DNA from: Proteobacteria bacterium ST_bin16
GTDB taxonomy: Bacteria > Pseudomonadota > Gammaproteobacteria > Burkholderiales > Nitrosomonadaceae
Direction: 5' to 3'
Assembly: GCA_002083595.1 (NCBI GenBank)
Contig: MSXT01000088.1
Coordinates: forward strand, 1 to 15,366
Length of the DNA: 15,366 nucleotides
Under the pieces are notes generated by a model. It ran no database searches, was not told the DNA's origin, and saw only the letters and a list, made by a program, of their open reading frames with translations. The position numbers were made by a program, and so were the translations under genes. This document shows, in pieces, positions 6,797 to 14,473 of this stretch (the stretch's first letter is position 1; each line of letters starts with the position of its first letter).

Positions 6797-7342
6797 TTAT
6801 TCAACAATCTCTTGCAATTCCTGAAACAGCAGCCGGAAACTCTTAGGTGGTTTTTCTGCTGCCTTCTCTTTTTGCGCATTGCGGATCAGCAGTCTTAGAC
6901 GCTGCAAGTCGGCTTGCGGGTATTTCTGTGCAAATTCGGTAAGCGCGTTGTCATCGTTCAGCAGTCGTTCGCGCCAGCGTTCAAGCTGGTGCAGGCGGGC
7001 GGTTTGGTGTGTGGATGTTTGCTGCCAGGAGTCGAGCTTTTCCTTAACCGGCAGCGCGTCGATTTCGCGCATCAGGCGTCCAATGTATTGCATCTGACGC
7101 CGCCGTGCGCCATGTTTTTGCATGGGCCGGGCCTGGCTGATGGCGTCGATTAAAGTTTCCGGCAAATCAAACTCTGTCAGTTTTTTCGGATCCAGTTCCA
7201 CCAGTTGCTCACCGATTTCCTGCAAGGCATGCATGTCTTTTTTGCGCTTCGTTTTGCTCGGCGCGCTTTCTTCGTTGTCGTCGTATTCCGGTTCTTTTTG
7301 CACGGTAACCTGTGTAATGCGGTGTGAATAAGCTGTTATCAT
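6797..7342 (-). CDS. darP: Ribosome maturation factor DarP (YjgA, DUF615)
   Basis: DarP (YjgA) binds late 50S precursors and promotes maturation of the peptidyl transferase centre in E. coli. The 181-residue protein matches the E. coli length of 183. It has a charged, disordered N-terminus (EPEYDDNEESAPSKTKRKK), then a helical domain with ARRRQMQYIGRLMREID, and ends in the conserved LRLLIRNAQKEKAAEKPPKSFRLLFQELQEI. The ATG at 7342 is preceded by GAGGAGG, the strongest Shine-Dalgarno sequence in the window, though the AGGAGG part ends only two bases before the ATG. It is convergent to rsgA and divergent from pmbA, with 48 bases between the two starts, so both promoters must share that gap or overlap the coding sequences. 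With rsgA it forms a ribosome-assembly pair acting on different subunits. Confidence 0.93.
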   Translation of the reverse strand: MITAYSHRITQVTVQKEPEYDDNEESAPSKTKRKKDMHALQEIGEQLVELDPKKLTEFDLPETLIDAISQARPMQKHGARRRQMQYIGRLMREIDALPVKEKLDSWQQTSTHQTARLHQLERWRERLLNDDNALTEFAQKYPQADLQRLRLLIRNAQKEKAAEKPPKSFRLLFQELQEIVE

Positions 7343-7390
7343 AGCCTCCTCGTTTGAAATCCGCTTATATTTTCATCTTTATTGTACGAC

Positions 7391-8749
7391 ATGAATAATT
7401 TACCCGTTTCCGATACCCGATTTTCCTATCCTATCAGCACACTGCAACAAATCGCCCGCGATATTTTGCAACACGCGCAAAAAGGCGGCGCCAGCGCTTG
7501 CGAGACGAATGTTTCCGACGGTTTTGGACAAACCGTCACGGTGCGTCAGGATGCCGTGGAAACGATTGAATACAATCGTGATAAAGGCTTGTCCGTGACG
7601 GTTTATATCGGGCAAAAACGCGGCCATGCCAGCACCTCGGATTTTTCCCCGCAGGCGATCAGCGACACGGTTGCCGCCGCGTTATCGATCGCGCGTTACA
7701 CAGCGGACGACGATTGCGCCGGATTAGCGGACGCGGAATTGCTGGCTAAAAACTACCCAAGTTTAAATTTATATTACCCGTGGCAAATCAGCGTTGAAGA
7801 AGCTATCGAACTGGCGAGAAGCTGCGAACAAGCTGCATACGCTGCGGACAAGTGCATTACTAATTCCGAAGGTGCGACCATTTCCGTCAGTGAATCGCAA
7901 TTTATTTATGCCAACAGTCTGGGATTCATGGGCGGTTATCCGCTGTCGCGCCACAGCATCAGTTGTGCCATGATCGCAGAGCAAGGCGACAGCAAACAAC
8001 GCGATTACTGGTACAGTGTGGCGCGTGACGCCGCCGATCTGGAGACGGTGCAAAGCATCGGTGAAAAAACGGGCAAGCGCAGCGCGGCGCGTTTAGGTGC
8101 GAGAAAGATCGATACCTGCGAAGTGCCGGTATTGTTTGAAGCGCCGATTGCTTCCGGCTTAATCGGACATTTCGCTTCGGCGGTGAGCGGCAGCAATCTA
8201 TACCGAAAATCTTCCTTTCTGCTGGATAGCATCGGCCAGCAGGTTTTCGCGCCGGATATCCAGATTCTGGAGCGCCCCCATCTGCACAAAGGGCTGGCGA
8301 GCGGTCCGTTCGACGACGATGGCGTCGCGACCGTTGATCGTAACATCGTGGAAAACGGCACTGTGCAAGGTTATTTCCTGGGCAGTTATTCCGCGCGCAA
8401 ACTCGGCATGCGCACCACCGGAAATGCTGGCGGCACGCATAATCTGATCATGCAGAACGGTGCGGCAATGGGTTTTGACGAGATGCTGAAGCAGATGGGC
8501 AACGGCTTGTTAGTCACCGAACTGCTCGGGCATGGCATCAATGCAGTCACCGGGGATTATTCACGTGGCGCTTCCGGGTTCTGGGTCGAAAACGGTGCTA
8601 TCAGTTATCCGGTCGAAGAAATCACCATTGCCGGTAATTTGAAAGATATGTTCCGGAACATCGCGGCCATCGGTGACGATGTCATAGTGCGCGGGTCGAA
8701 ACAGTGCGGATCGGTGTTGATCAACCGCATGACGGTAGCCGGAGGTTAA
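7391..8749 (+). CDS. pmbA: Metalloprotease-like protein PmbA (TldE)
   Basis: PmbA/TldE is the non-catalytic partner of the TldD/TldE heterodimeric protease, which matures microcin B17 in E. coli and degrades the antitoxin CcdA. The product has 452 residues from the ATG at 7391 (E. coli PmbA has 450). An N-terminal domain with GFGQTVTVRQDAVETIEYNRDKGLSVTVYIG covers about 45-75, and the C-terminal barrel has FDDDGVAT, LGSYSARKLGMRTTGNAGG and the diagnostic LLGHGINAVTGDYSRGASGFWVENG. It lacks the HExxxH zinc motif of TldD, as expected for TldE. The frame opens at a TTG at 7382, but the ATG three codons later is the normal start. No Shine-Dalgarno sequence is visible before it. tldD is not in the window, which is usual because the two genes are often unlinked. 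Confidence 0.94.
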   Translation: MNNLPVSDTRFSYPISTLQQIARDILQHAQKGGASACETNVSDGFGQTVTVRQDAVETIEYNRDKGLSVTVYIGQKRGHASTSDFSPQAISDTVAAALSIARYTADDDCAGLADAELLAKNYPSLNLYYPWQISVEEAIELARSCEQAAYAADKCITNSEGATISVSESQFIYANSLGFMGGYPLSRHSISCAMIAEQGDSKQRDYWYSVARDAADLETVQSIGEKTGKRSAARLGARKIDTCEVPVLFEAPIASGLIGHFASAVSGSNLYRKSSFLLDSIGQQVFAPDIQILERPHLHKGLASGPFDDDGVATVDRNIVENGTVQGYFLGSYSARKLGMRTTGNAGGTHNLIMQNGAAMGFDEMLKQMGNGLLVTELLGHGINAVTGDYSRGASGFWVENGAISYPVEEITIAGNLKDMFRNIAAIGDDVIVRGSKQCGSVLINRMTVAGG

Positions 8750-8845
8750 AAACGCTGCATGAAGGTATTGCGGCGTATTGAGCAAAGCAATCGTTAAATT
8801 TGCGGGTGCGGCCCGTTGATCGGAAGTTTAACCGGATTTCCCCGC

Positions 8846-9076
8846 TTATCGCTTTTTCAGCAAAAAAATGAACTCTTGGTCTACTTCAGACAACGATAAC
8901 AATTCATTTCCGGTTTGTTCGGCAAAGACCTGAAAATCAATCACGGAACCCGGATCGGTCGCAACAATTCTCAATATTTGCCCGCTGACCATCCCAGCCA
9001 GCGATTGCTTGGTGCGTAGAATGGGCAACGGGCAATTCAAGCCGCGCGCATCTAACTCTTTATCTGCTTTTTGCAT
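8846..9076 (-). CDS. tusA: TusA/SirA-like sulfurtransferase family protein
   Basis: The 76-residue protein is a TusA-family sulfur carrier. The defining CPxP motif, in LDARGLNCPLPILRTKQSL, puts the persulfide-bearing cysteine at residue 15; ATDPGSVIDFQVFAEQTGNELLS is the typical second half of the fold. TusA takes sulfur from IscS and passes it on for tRNA 2-thiouridine synthesis, and related proteins serve molybdenum cofactor synthesis or sulfur oxidation. No tusBCD, hdr or dsr genes are visible nearby, so tRNA thiolation is the default inference, and the symbol is by family only. It is convergent to pmbA across a 96-base gap in which I see no clear terminator. Confidence 0.88.
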   Translation of the reverse strand: MQKADKELDARGLNCPLPILRTKQSLAGMVSGQILRIVATDPGSVIDFQVFAEQTGNELLSLSEVDQEFIFLLKKR

Positions 9077-9249
9077 TTCTTAGTCATATTATTGGGCGCA
9101 TTACTATACTGCCTGCGTGGGCGAATTCAAAGACCGGAGGTGGCTTATCCGGCGTTTTATATCTTAGTGCCAGGGGCTGCGATGGCGTGCCGTATGGTTG
9201 ATTTAAGGTTTTCTTGGTTACAGTCAAGCGAGTTTTTACAACTAATTCT

Positions 9250-9277
9250 TTTAGAATAAATCGTTTGGTGTTATAAT
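9250..9277 (+). promoter_or_regulatory. Sigma-70 promoter (extended -10) of the rpsU-yqeY-dnaG operon
   Basis: A perfect TATAAT (9272-9277) with an upstream TG one base away (9269-9270) makes an ideal extended -10 element. TTTAGA (9250-9255) is a 4-of-6 match to the -35 consensus at 16 bases. Transcription would start near 9284, about 50 bases before the rpsU ATG. It is the only strong promoter-like site in the 259-base gap between tusA and rpsU (9077-9335); the rest of that gap shows nothing else I recognise. Confidence 0.7.
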
Positions 9278-9335
9278 CCCAGCCTTTTGTTTTATCTTGT
9301 TATTCAATCAAAGTTATCGAGGATTTTGCCAATTT

Positions 9336-9548
9336 ATGACGACAATTAAAGTTAAGGAAAACGAACCATTTGAAGTTGCTATGCGCCGCTTTAAGCGTTC
9401 AATCGAGAAAACAGGAATACTGACCGAATTGCGCGCTCGCGAATTTTATGAAAAACCGACCGCAGAACGCAAACGCAAGCTAGCAGCAGCTGTGAAGCGG
9501 AATTACAAGCGCTTGCGCAGCCAGTTGTTACCACCTAAGCTTTATTAA
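9336..9548 (+). CDS. rpsU: Small ribosomal subunit protein bS21
   Basis: S21 binds the 30S platform near the anti-Shine-Dalgarno end of 16S rRNA and aids translation initiation. The 70-residue protein is highly basic and matches the family from its first residues (MTTIKVKENEPFEVAMRRFKRSIEKTG) to its arginine/lysine-rich tail. The ATG at 9336 is the family start; the frame is open to 9297, but those 13 extra residues match nothing in S21. GAGGA at 9319-9323 is a ribosome binding site with rather long spacing of 12 bases. It heads the macromolecular-synthesis operon, as in E. coli, where S21 dosage is linked to primase and sigma-70. Confidence 0.96.
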   Translation: MTTIKVKENEPFEVAMRRFKRSIEKTGILTELRAREFYEKPTAERKRKLAAAVKRNYKRLRSQLLPPKLY

Positions 9549-9563
9549 ATCGTTATATATTAA

Positions 9564-9591
9564 TACCGGTTTTTCTTCCGGTAGCGTTTTT
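9564..9591 (+). terminator. Weak intrinsic terminator/attenuator after rpsU
   Basis: TACCGG (9564-9569) pairs with CCGGTA (9578-9583) around an eight-base loop; a five-T run (9587-9591) follows after GCG. The stem is only six base pairs, so read-through is expected. In E. coli a terminator at the same place, between rpsU and dnaG, keeps S21 expression much higher than primase expression; here it would do the same before yqeY and dnaG. Confidence 0.55.
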
Positions 9592-9634
9592 CCAAAATGA
9601 TGAGTTGATAATCGATTAATTGCATCTATTTATC

Positions 9635-10081
9635 ATGAGCTTAAAACAGAAAATCACGGAAGATATGAAAGCAGCGATGCGCACGGGTGACACCAAGCAG
9701 CGGGATACTATCCGCTTGCTGCAAGCTGCAATCAAGCAACGTGAAGTGGATGAACGCATAGTGCTGGATGATGCGGCTGTCATTGCGGTTATTGAAAAAA
9801 TGCTCAAGCAGCGCAAGGATTCTATTGCTCAGTATGAAGCCGCGCAGCGGTTGGATCTGGCCAATATTGAGAAAGAGGAAGTTACTATTCTCAGTGCCTA
9901 TATGCCGCAAGCATTTAGCGATTCCGAAATCGATGCGTTGATCACCGAAGCCATTTCAGAAACGAATGCAGCCAGCATGCAGGATATGGGTAAAGTTATG
10001 GCCATGCTGAAACCGAAATTGGCCGGTCGTGCTGATATGGGTAAAGTGTCGGCGCTTATTAAAGCCAAGATATCCCCCTGA
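9635..10081 (+). CDS. GatB/YqeY domain-containing protein
   Basis: The 148-residue protein belongs to the YqeY family, which shares a helical domain with the C-terminus of the GatB subunit of tRNA amidotransferase and is thought to bind tRNA-like RNA; its function is not established. Family features are MSLKQKITEDMKAAMR at the N-terminus, RDTIRLLQAAIKQREVDER, EVTILSAYMPQAFSDSEID and the closing DMGKVMAMLKPKLAGRADMGKVSALIKAKIS. The ATG at 9635 gives the normal family length; a TTG at 9620 adds only five residues. Its place between rpsU and dnaG is a familiar variant of the macromolecular-synthesis operon. The gap to dnaG is 95 bases, with no clear promoter or terminator. Confidence 0.93.
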   Translation: MSLKQKITEDMKAAMRTGDTKQRDTIRLLQAAIKQREVDERIVLDDAAVIAVIEKMLKQRKDSIAQYEAAQRLDLANIEKEEVTILSAYMPQAFSDSEIDALITEAISETNAASMQDMGKVMAMLKPKLAGRADMGKVSALIKAKISP

Positions 10082-10176
10082 TACTGATTGACTGTTCCGG
10101 ATTATTCTCAAAACAAACCACAACGATTGCAATTTATTTATACTTGAAGCTGATTGTTATTGACAGCTCCGGGTAG

Positions 10177-11988
10177 ATGATTCCGCAATCTTTTATACAT
10201 GATTTACTCAGTCGCGTGGATATTGTCGATGCGATTGATCGGCATGTCCCGCTGAAGAAAGCGGGTGCTAATTTTGTTGCCTGCTGTCCGTTCCATAGCG
10301 AAAAGACACCTTCTTTCACAGTCAGTCAAACCAAGCAGTTTTACCATTGCTTTGGTTGCGGCGCGCATGGCAATGCGATCAGCTTTTTGATTGAATATAG
10401 CGGCTTAAGCTTTGTCGAAGCAGTGCAAGATCTGGCGGCTTACACTGGTATGCAATTACCGGAGCAACAAAGCAGTAATGTGTCTCATCATTCTGCCTCG
10501 GACGATTCACAACAGGATTTCGCGAGCGATTATGACCATAACAACGCTGAAATATCGCCGCAAGACCTGTTAAATGCACTACAAATCGCCACCCGCTATT
10601 ACCGCGAGCAGCTAAAGGTTTCCGAAAAAGCCATCGCCTATCTTAAAAAGCGTGGCCTATCCGGTAAAACGGCGGCACGATTTGCTATTGGCTACGCTCC
10701 TGCGGAGTGGCAAAACCTCGAAGCGGTTTTTTCTGATTATAATTCTGACAAAACCCGGAAATTATTGACGCAAGCGGGATTAGTCATTACCAGCGGTGAA
10801 ACCAAACAATATGATCGGTTCAGGGACCGGATCATGTTTCCAATCCTTAATCAGAAAGGGCAGATCATTGGCTTTGGCGGTCGTGTGCTTGCAAAAGAAG
10901 AACCTAAGTATCTGAACTCCCCCGAAACGATTTTATTTGAAAAGGGGCGAGAGCTGTATAACCTGTTCTCGGCGCGCCGCGCTATCCGTGAAGCGAATTG
11001 CGTCATTGTTGTAGAGGGATATATGGATGTCATCGCCCTATCGCAACACGGGATTGATTATGCGGTAGCCGCCTTGGGTACCGCGACGACGAGTTTTCAT
11101 ATACAAAAACTCTTGCGTCAGACAGATAACATTATTTTCTGCTTCGATGGTGACAAAGCAGGCAGAAAAGCAGCCTGGCGCGCACTCGAGAATAGCTTGC
11201 CCCTGCTATCCGACGGTAAATATCTGAGTTTTCTCTTTTTGCCCGAGGGAGCAGACCCGGATAGCTATATCAATCAATTTGGCAAAGAATCTTTTGAACA
11301 GCAGCTCAAACAAACTCTGCCGTTATCGGAGTTTCTATTCAAAGAATTATGCTCAGAAGCCAATCTTCAAACCAGCGAAGGCCGCGCAAAATTGATCAGC
11401 GACGCAAAGCCGCTGCTGCAACAAGTCACGGCCCCGGCTCTGTCGCTGATACTGATCAGGCGCTTAGCGGAGCTTAGCGAGATTGATCAAGGGGAATTGG
11501 ATGAGTTGCTGCAGATAAAACGCTCATCTAAAATACGTACAATTGAGAATAAACCAGCAAAACAAATCATTTCGCCTTTACGCTGGCTCATACTGATGTT
11601 GTTGCTTAATCCAGACTGTATCGAGAAACTGGATAAAAGCTGGCTTGCAGAATGGAACGAAAACACGGAAGAAGCTGTAGCATTAAAAGCATTGGTTGAT
11701 TTTCTTGATAAGCACCCCCACATAACGAAAAATAAGTCAGCGCACTCATTGCTGACTTATTTGCAAAATAGCCCGCACAAAACATTGCTGGAAAGTATTA
11801 AAAGTGAGGCGCTAAAGTGGGATGACGGATTTGATTTAGAAGCAGAATTCTTAGGTGCATTAAAAATATTGCAGCAAGCATACCGCAAAAAGCGTTTTAC
11901 CGAATTAAAGAATAGATCTATGACAATGAGTATGTTAACCGATGCGGAGAAACAAGAATTTCAGCAATTGATCAAGCAGCAAAATTAG
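10177..11988 (+). CDS. dnaG: DNA primase DnaG
   Basis: DnaG makes the RNA primers for chromosomal replication and works with the DnaB helicase. The 603-residue protein has an N-terminal CHC2 zinc-binding domain with C37, H40, C58 and C61 (CCPFH ... HCFGCG). A polar linker of about 40 residues (about 95-135) follows, then the catalytic core with the TOPRIM motifs VVEGYMD (E280) and FDGDKAG (D324, D326); the spacing equals E265/D309/D311 of E. coli. FLPEGADPDSYI follows, and the C-terminal helical region from about 440 would bind DnaB. The start ATG at 10177 has GGGTAG a few bases upstream. A perfect 12-bp inverted repeat lies inside its 3' third (11730-11762). It is followed by rpoD after an 82-base gap that holds a promoter. 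Confidence 0.97.
   Translation: MIPQSFIHDLLSRVDIVDAIDRHVPLKKAGANFVACCPFHSEKTPSFTVSQTKQFYHCFGCGAHGNAISFLIEYSGLSFVEAVQDLAAYTGMQLPEQQSSNVSHHSASDDSQQDFASDYDHNNAEISPQDLLNALQIATRYYREQLKVSEKAIAYLKKRGLSGKTAARFAIGYAPAEWQNLEAVFSDYNSDKTRKLLTQAGLVITSGETKQYDRFRDRIMFPILNQKGQIIGFGGRVLAKEEPKYLNSPETILFEKGRELYNLFSARRAIREANCVIVVEGYMDVIALSQHGIDYAVAALGTATTSFHIQKLLRQTDNIIFCFDGDKAGRKAAWRALENSLPLLSDGKYLSFLFLPEGADPDSYINQFGKESFEQQLKQTLPLSEFLFKELCSEANLQTSEGRAKLISDAKPLLQQVTAPALSLILIRRLAELSEIDQGELDELLQIKRSSKIRTIENKPAKQIISPLRWLILMLLLNPDCIEKLDKSWLAEWNENTEEAVALKALVDFLDKHPHITKNKSAHSLLTYLQNSPHKTLLESIKSEALKWDDGFDLEAEFLGALKILQQAYRKKRFTELKNRSMTMSMLTDAEKQEFQQLIKQQN
11730..11762. repeat. Perfect 12-bp inverted repeat inside dnaG
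   Basis: AAATAAGTCAGC (11730-11741) and GCTGACTTATTT (11751-11762) are exact reverse complements around a nine-base loop, coding for part of KNKSAHSLLTYLQ. The RNA hairpin would be stable and ends in a short U-rich side. It lies about 230 bases before the dnaG stop. An mRNA processing or decay site that uncouples primase from sigma-70 is possible, and so is chance. Confidence 0.6.
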
Positions 11989-11995
11989 TTATTAG

Positions 11996-12024
11996 GTGTC
12001 AGTAATATCGAATTTTGATATAAT
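11996..12024 (+). promoter_or_regulatory. Sigma-70 promoter (extended -10) in front of rpoD
   Basis: TATAAT at 12019-12024 is preceded by TG one base away (12016-12017), a perfect extended -10. GTGTCA (11996-12001), 17 bases upstream, matches four of six -35 positions. Transcription would begin near 12031, about 40 bases before the rpoD ATG. This would let rpoD and the tRNA be transcribed independently of rpsU-yqeY-dnaG. It also argues against a GTG start at 11996 for RpoD, since that start would lie upstream of the transcript. Confidence 0.7.
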
Positions 12025-12070
12025 CTCGCTCTTTCAGCTTTTAATTCATCCAAATTATTGGGAATCCAAT

Positions 12071-14344
12071 ATGCCAAAAACAAAAGCGGTCGAATCAAAA
12101 GATAAAGATAATAAAAGTATTAAAAAATCAACAACTCAGAAAATAAAAGATACCGACAATGAAATGGTAGAGAAAGAAGAGTCTAAAAAATTAACAGCTA
12201 AAACTGAGAAAAGTGTTAAAGCAACCGGCAAAAAAACAAATGAGAAAAAAACCGGCTTAGATGCAACCGATTTTGCTGAAATAAAAGAAGCACCGGTTAA
12301 ACCCGCACGCAGTGTGGCAGAATTCTCTCAAGCAATGCTTGGCAGCGATGATGTTGAGTTCAATATAGGCAAGAAAGCCAGAGGCAGAACACCCAAAAAG
12401 AATAAGGCGGCTGGAGGACTGGACTCTATTGATGATATAGACTCAGTTTCCGTCATTGAAAGCGGTAACCCGCAACCGCAAGATATCGAAGCGCGGCGCA
12501 TGCGCTTGAAAATACTGATCGGATTAGGCAAAGAGCGTGGCTATCTGACTTACGCCGAAATCAATGATCATTTACCCGATGATATGCTGGATGCCGAGCA
12601 GATAGAAGGCATCATCAGTATGATCAATGATATGGGCATATCCGTGCATGATGAAGCGCCGGATGCGGAAACATTGCTGATGTCCGATGCTGCGACCACC
12701 GTGGCTGATGAAGATGTGGCGGAAGAAGCGGAAGCAGCGCTCTCTACGGTAGACTCCGAGTTTGGGCGGACAACAGATCCCGTGCGGATGTATATGCGCG
12801 AAATGGGTTCGGTGGGTTTGCTGACGCGTGAAAGTGAAATTGAAATCGCAAAACGCATCGAAGGCGGTTTGCGTCATATGATTCAGGCGATTTCGGCTTG
12901 TCCTCCGATCATCGCAAAAATTGTTGATTTGGCTACGGAAGTTGAGAAGGATGTATTGCGCATTGATGAAGTGGTTGATGGATTGTTGGACGCCAATGCG
13001 CAAGAAATCACGAACGAAGAGTTTTCAGAAGAATCTTTAGAGCAGGAGTTAGCTTCCAACGATCTCGGCGATGATGACGAAGATGAAGATGGTGATGGCG
13101 CATCAATTGCCAGTGCGGATTTGTTGAAACTTAAAGCAGATGCATTGGAGCGTTTCACGGTAATCCGAGAAATATATACCGAAATGCAAGCCCTGCTTGA
13201 GAAAGAAGGCCCTTATCATCAAGGTTATATTGAGCTTCAGGATAAAATCTCATCCGAACTGATGGGTATCCGGTTCTCGGCGAAAATGGTAGAGAAGCTC
13301 TGTGATACTCAGCGCGAACTCGTGGGAGATGTGCGCAACTATGAGCGCAGGATAATGGATTTATGCGTATCCAAAGCAAAAATGCCCAGGAATCACTTCA
13401 TCAAGACGTTTCCTGGAAATGAAACCGATCTTGATTGGGTAGCGCAAGAAATCGCTATTGGAAAGCCTTATAGTCAAGCGCTTGAACACTATAAACCTGC
13501 AATCTTGGAAGAGCAGCGGAATTTGCTGGAACTCAAAAACAAGGTTGGCATTCCGATCAAAGACTTAAAAGAAATTAATCGCAAAATGTCAACGGGCGAG
13601 GCTAAAGCGCGCCGGGCCAAACGCGAGATGACGGAAGCCAATTTACGGCTGGTAATTTCTATTGCTAAGAAATACACCAACCGTGGATTACAATTTCTCG
13701 ATCTGATTCAAGAAGGCAATATCGGTCTTATGAAAGCAGTCGATAAATTCGAATACCGGCGTGGTTACAAATTTTCAACATATGCAACATGGTGGATACG
13801 CCAGGCGATCACCCGTTCCATTGCGGATCAGGCGAGAACCATCCGGATTCCGGTGCATATGATTGAAACAATTAATAAAATGAATCGTATTTCACGTCAG
13901 ATTTTGCAGGAAACCGGACAAGAACCTGAACCGGCGGTTTTGGCGCAAAAAATGGAGATGCCCGAAGAGAAAATTCGTAAAATTCTTAAGATTTCCAAGG
14001 AACCCATCTCCATGGAGACCCCGATTGGTGACGATGAAGATTCACATCTAGGTGATTTTATCGAAGATGCAGCCACGATGGCGCCTGCAGATGCGGCAGT
14101 TTACGCAAGCTTGCGCGGTGTCACTAAGGATATTCTGGATTCTTTAACCCCGCGTGAAGCCAAAGTGCTGCGTATGCGTTTCGGCATTGAAATGAATACC
14201 GACCATACCTTAGAAGAGGTCGGCAAACAATTCGATGTTACCCGTGAACGCATTCGTCAAATCGAAGCCAAAGCACTGCGCAAGTTACGTCACCCTGCTC
14301 GTTCTGAACGTTTACGCAGCTTTTTGGATACCGGCAACAATTAA
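12071..14344 (+). CDS. rpoD: RNA polymerase sigma factor RpoD (sigma-70)
   Basis: This is the housekeeping sigma factor that directs RNA polymerase to -35/-10 promoters. The 757-residue protein starts with a lysine-rich disordered extension (about 1-115), longer than in E. coli (613 residues total) but usual for betaproteobacteria. Region 1.1 is at about 140-215 and region 1.2 at about 233-266 (DPVRMYMREMG). A large non-conserved domain contains the acidic run DDDEDEDGDG at about 335-344. Region 2 (about 520-595) has RLVISIAKKYTNRGLQFLDLIQEG and YKFSTYATWWIRQAI. Region 3 follows, and region 4 (about 690-752) has the HTH LEEVGKQFDVTRERIRQIEAKALRKL. The ATG at 12071 is chosen because it follows the extended -10 promoter. 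The tRNA starts 12 bases after its stop. Confidence 0.97.
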   Translation: MPKTKAVESKDKDNKSIKKSTTQKIKDTDNEMVEKEESKKLTAKTEKSVKATGKKTNEKKTGLDATDFAEIKEAPVKPARSVAEFSQAMLGSDDVEFNIGKKARGRTPKKNKAAGGLDSIDDIDSVSVIESGNPQPQDIEARRMRLKILIGLGKERGYLTYAEINDHLPDDMLDAEQIEGIISMINDMGISVHDEAPDAETLLMSDAATTVADEDVAEEAEAALSTVDSEFGRTTDPVRMYMREMGSVGLLTRESEIEIAKRIEGGLRHMIQAISACPPIIAKIVDLATEVEKDVLRIDEVVDGLLDANAQEITNEEFSEESLEQELASNDLGDDDEDEDGDGASIASADLLKLKADALERFTVIREIYTEMQALLEKEGPYHQGYIELQDKISSELMGIRFSAKMVEKLCDTQRELVGDVRNYERRIMDLCVSKAKMPRNHFIKTFPGNETDLDWVAQEIAIGKPYSQALEHYKPAILEEQRNLLELKNKVGIPIKDLKEINRKMSTGEAKARRAKREMTEANLRLVISIAKKYTNRGLQFLDLIQEGNIGLMKAVDKFEYRRGYKFSTYATWWIRQAITRSIADQARTIRIPVHMIETINKMNRISRQILQETGQEPEPAVLAQKMEMPEEKIRKILKISKEPISMETPIGDDEDSHLGDFIEDAATMAPADAAVYASLRGVTKDILDSLTPREAKVLRMRFGIEMNTDHTLEEVGKQFDVTRERIRQIEAKALRKLRHPARSERLRSFLDTGNN

Positions 14345-14356
14345 AATAAGCAATAA

Positions 14357-14433
<77 letters not shown>

Positions 14434-14440
14434 ATAAATC

Positions 14441-14473
14441 AAGAGGTTAGAGTGTTTCTCTAACCTCTTTTTT
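14441..14473 (+). terminator. Strong intrinsic terminator of the rpoD-tRNA unit, overlapping the integrase 3' end
   Basis: AAGAGGTTAGAG (14441-14452) and CTCTAACCTCTT (14458-14469) form a perfect 12-bp stem with a five-base loop, followed on the plus strand by a run of T to 14473. It begins seven bases after the tRNA CCA. The integrase stop codon and last codons on the other strand (14447 upward) are part of this hairpin. On the minus strand no comparable T-run follows, so it acts mainly for rpoD-tRNA transcripts. Confidence 0.9.

Noticed and set aside
9071..9259. Short plus-strand open frame (62 codons) between tusA and rpsU
   Set aside because: No recognisable domain and no good ribosome binding site. 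It overlaps the tusA start and ends just before the rpsU promoter, so it is most likely chance.
9297..9335. 13-residue extension of S21
   Set aside because: S21 proteins begin at the MTTIKVKENEPF position, and the added residues resemble nothing in the family.
11996..12070. 25-residue N-terminal extension of RpoD from GTG 11996
   Set aside because: It would start upstream of the extended -10 promoter at 12019-12024, so the proximal transcript would not contain it; the residues do not look like RpoD.
13060..13105. GAT/GAA-rich repeat-like stretch in rpoD
   Set aside because: It encodes the acidic run in the non-conserved region that is normal in sigma-70 proteins; not an independent repeat.
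12572..13158. Overlapping minus-strand open frames opposite rpoD
   Set aside because: Antisense to the sigma-70 coding sequence, with serine- or histidine/arginine-rich translations that match no domain I know.
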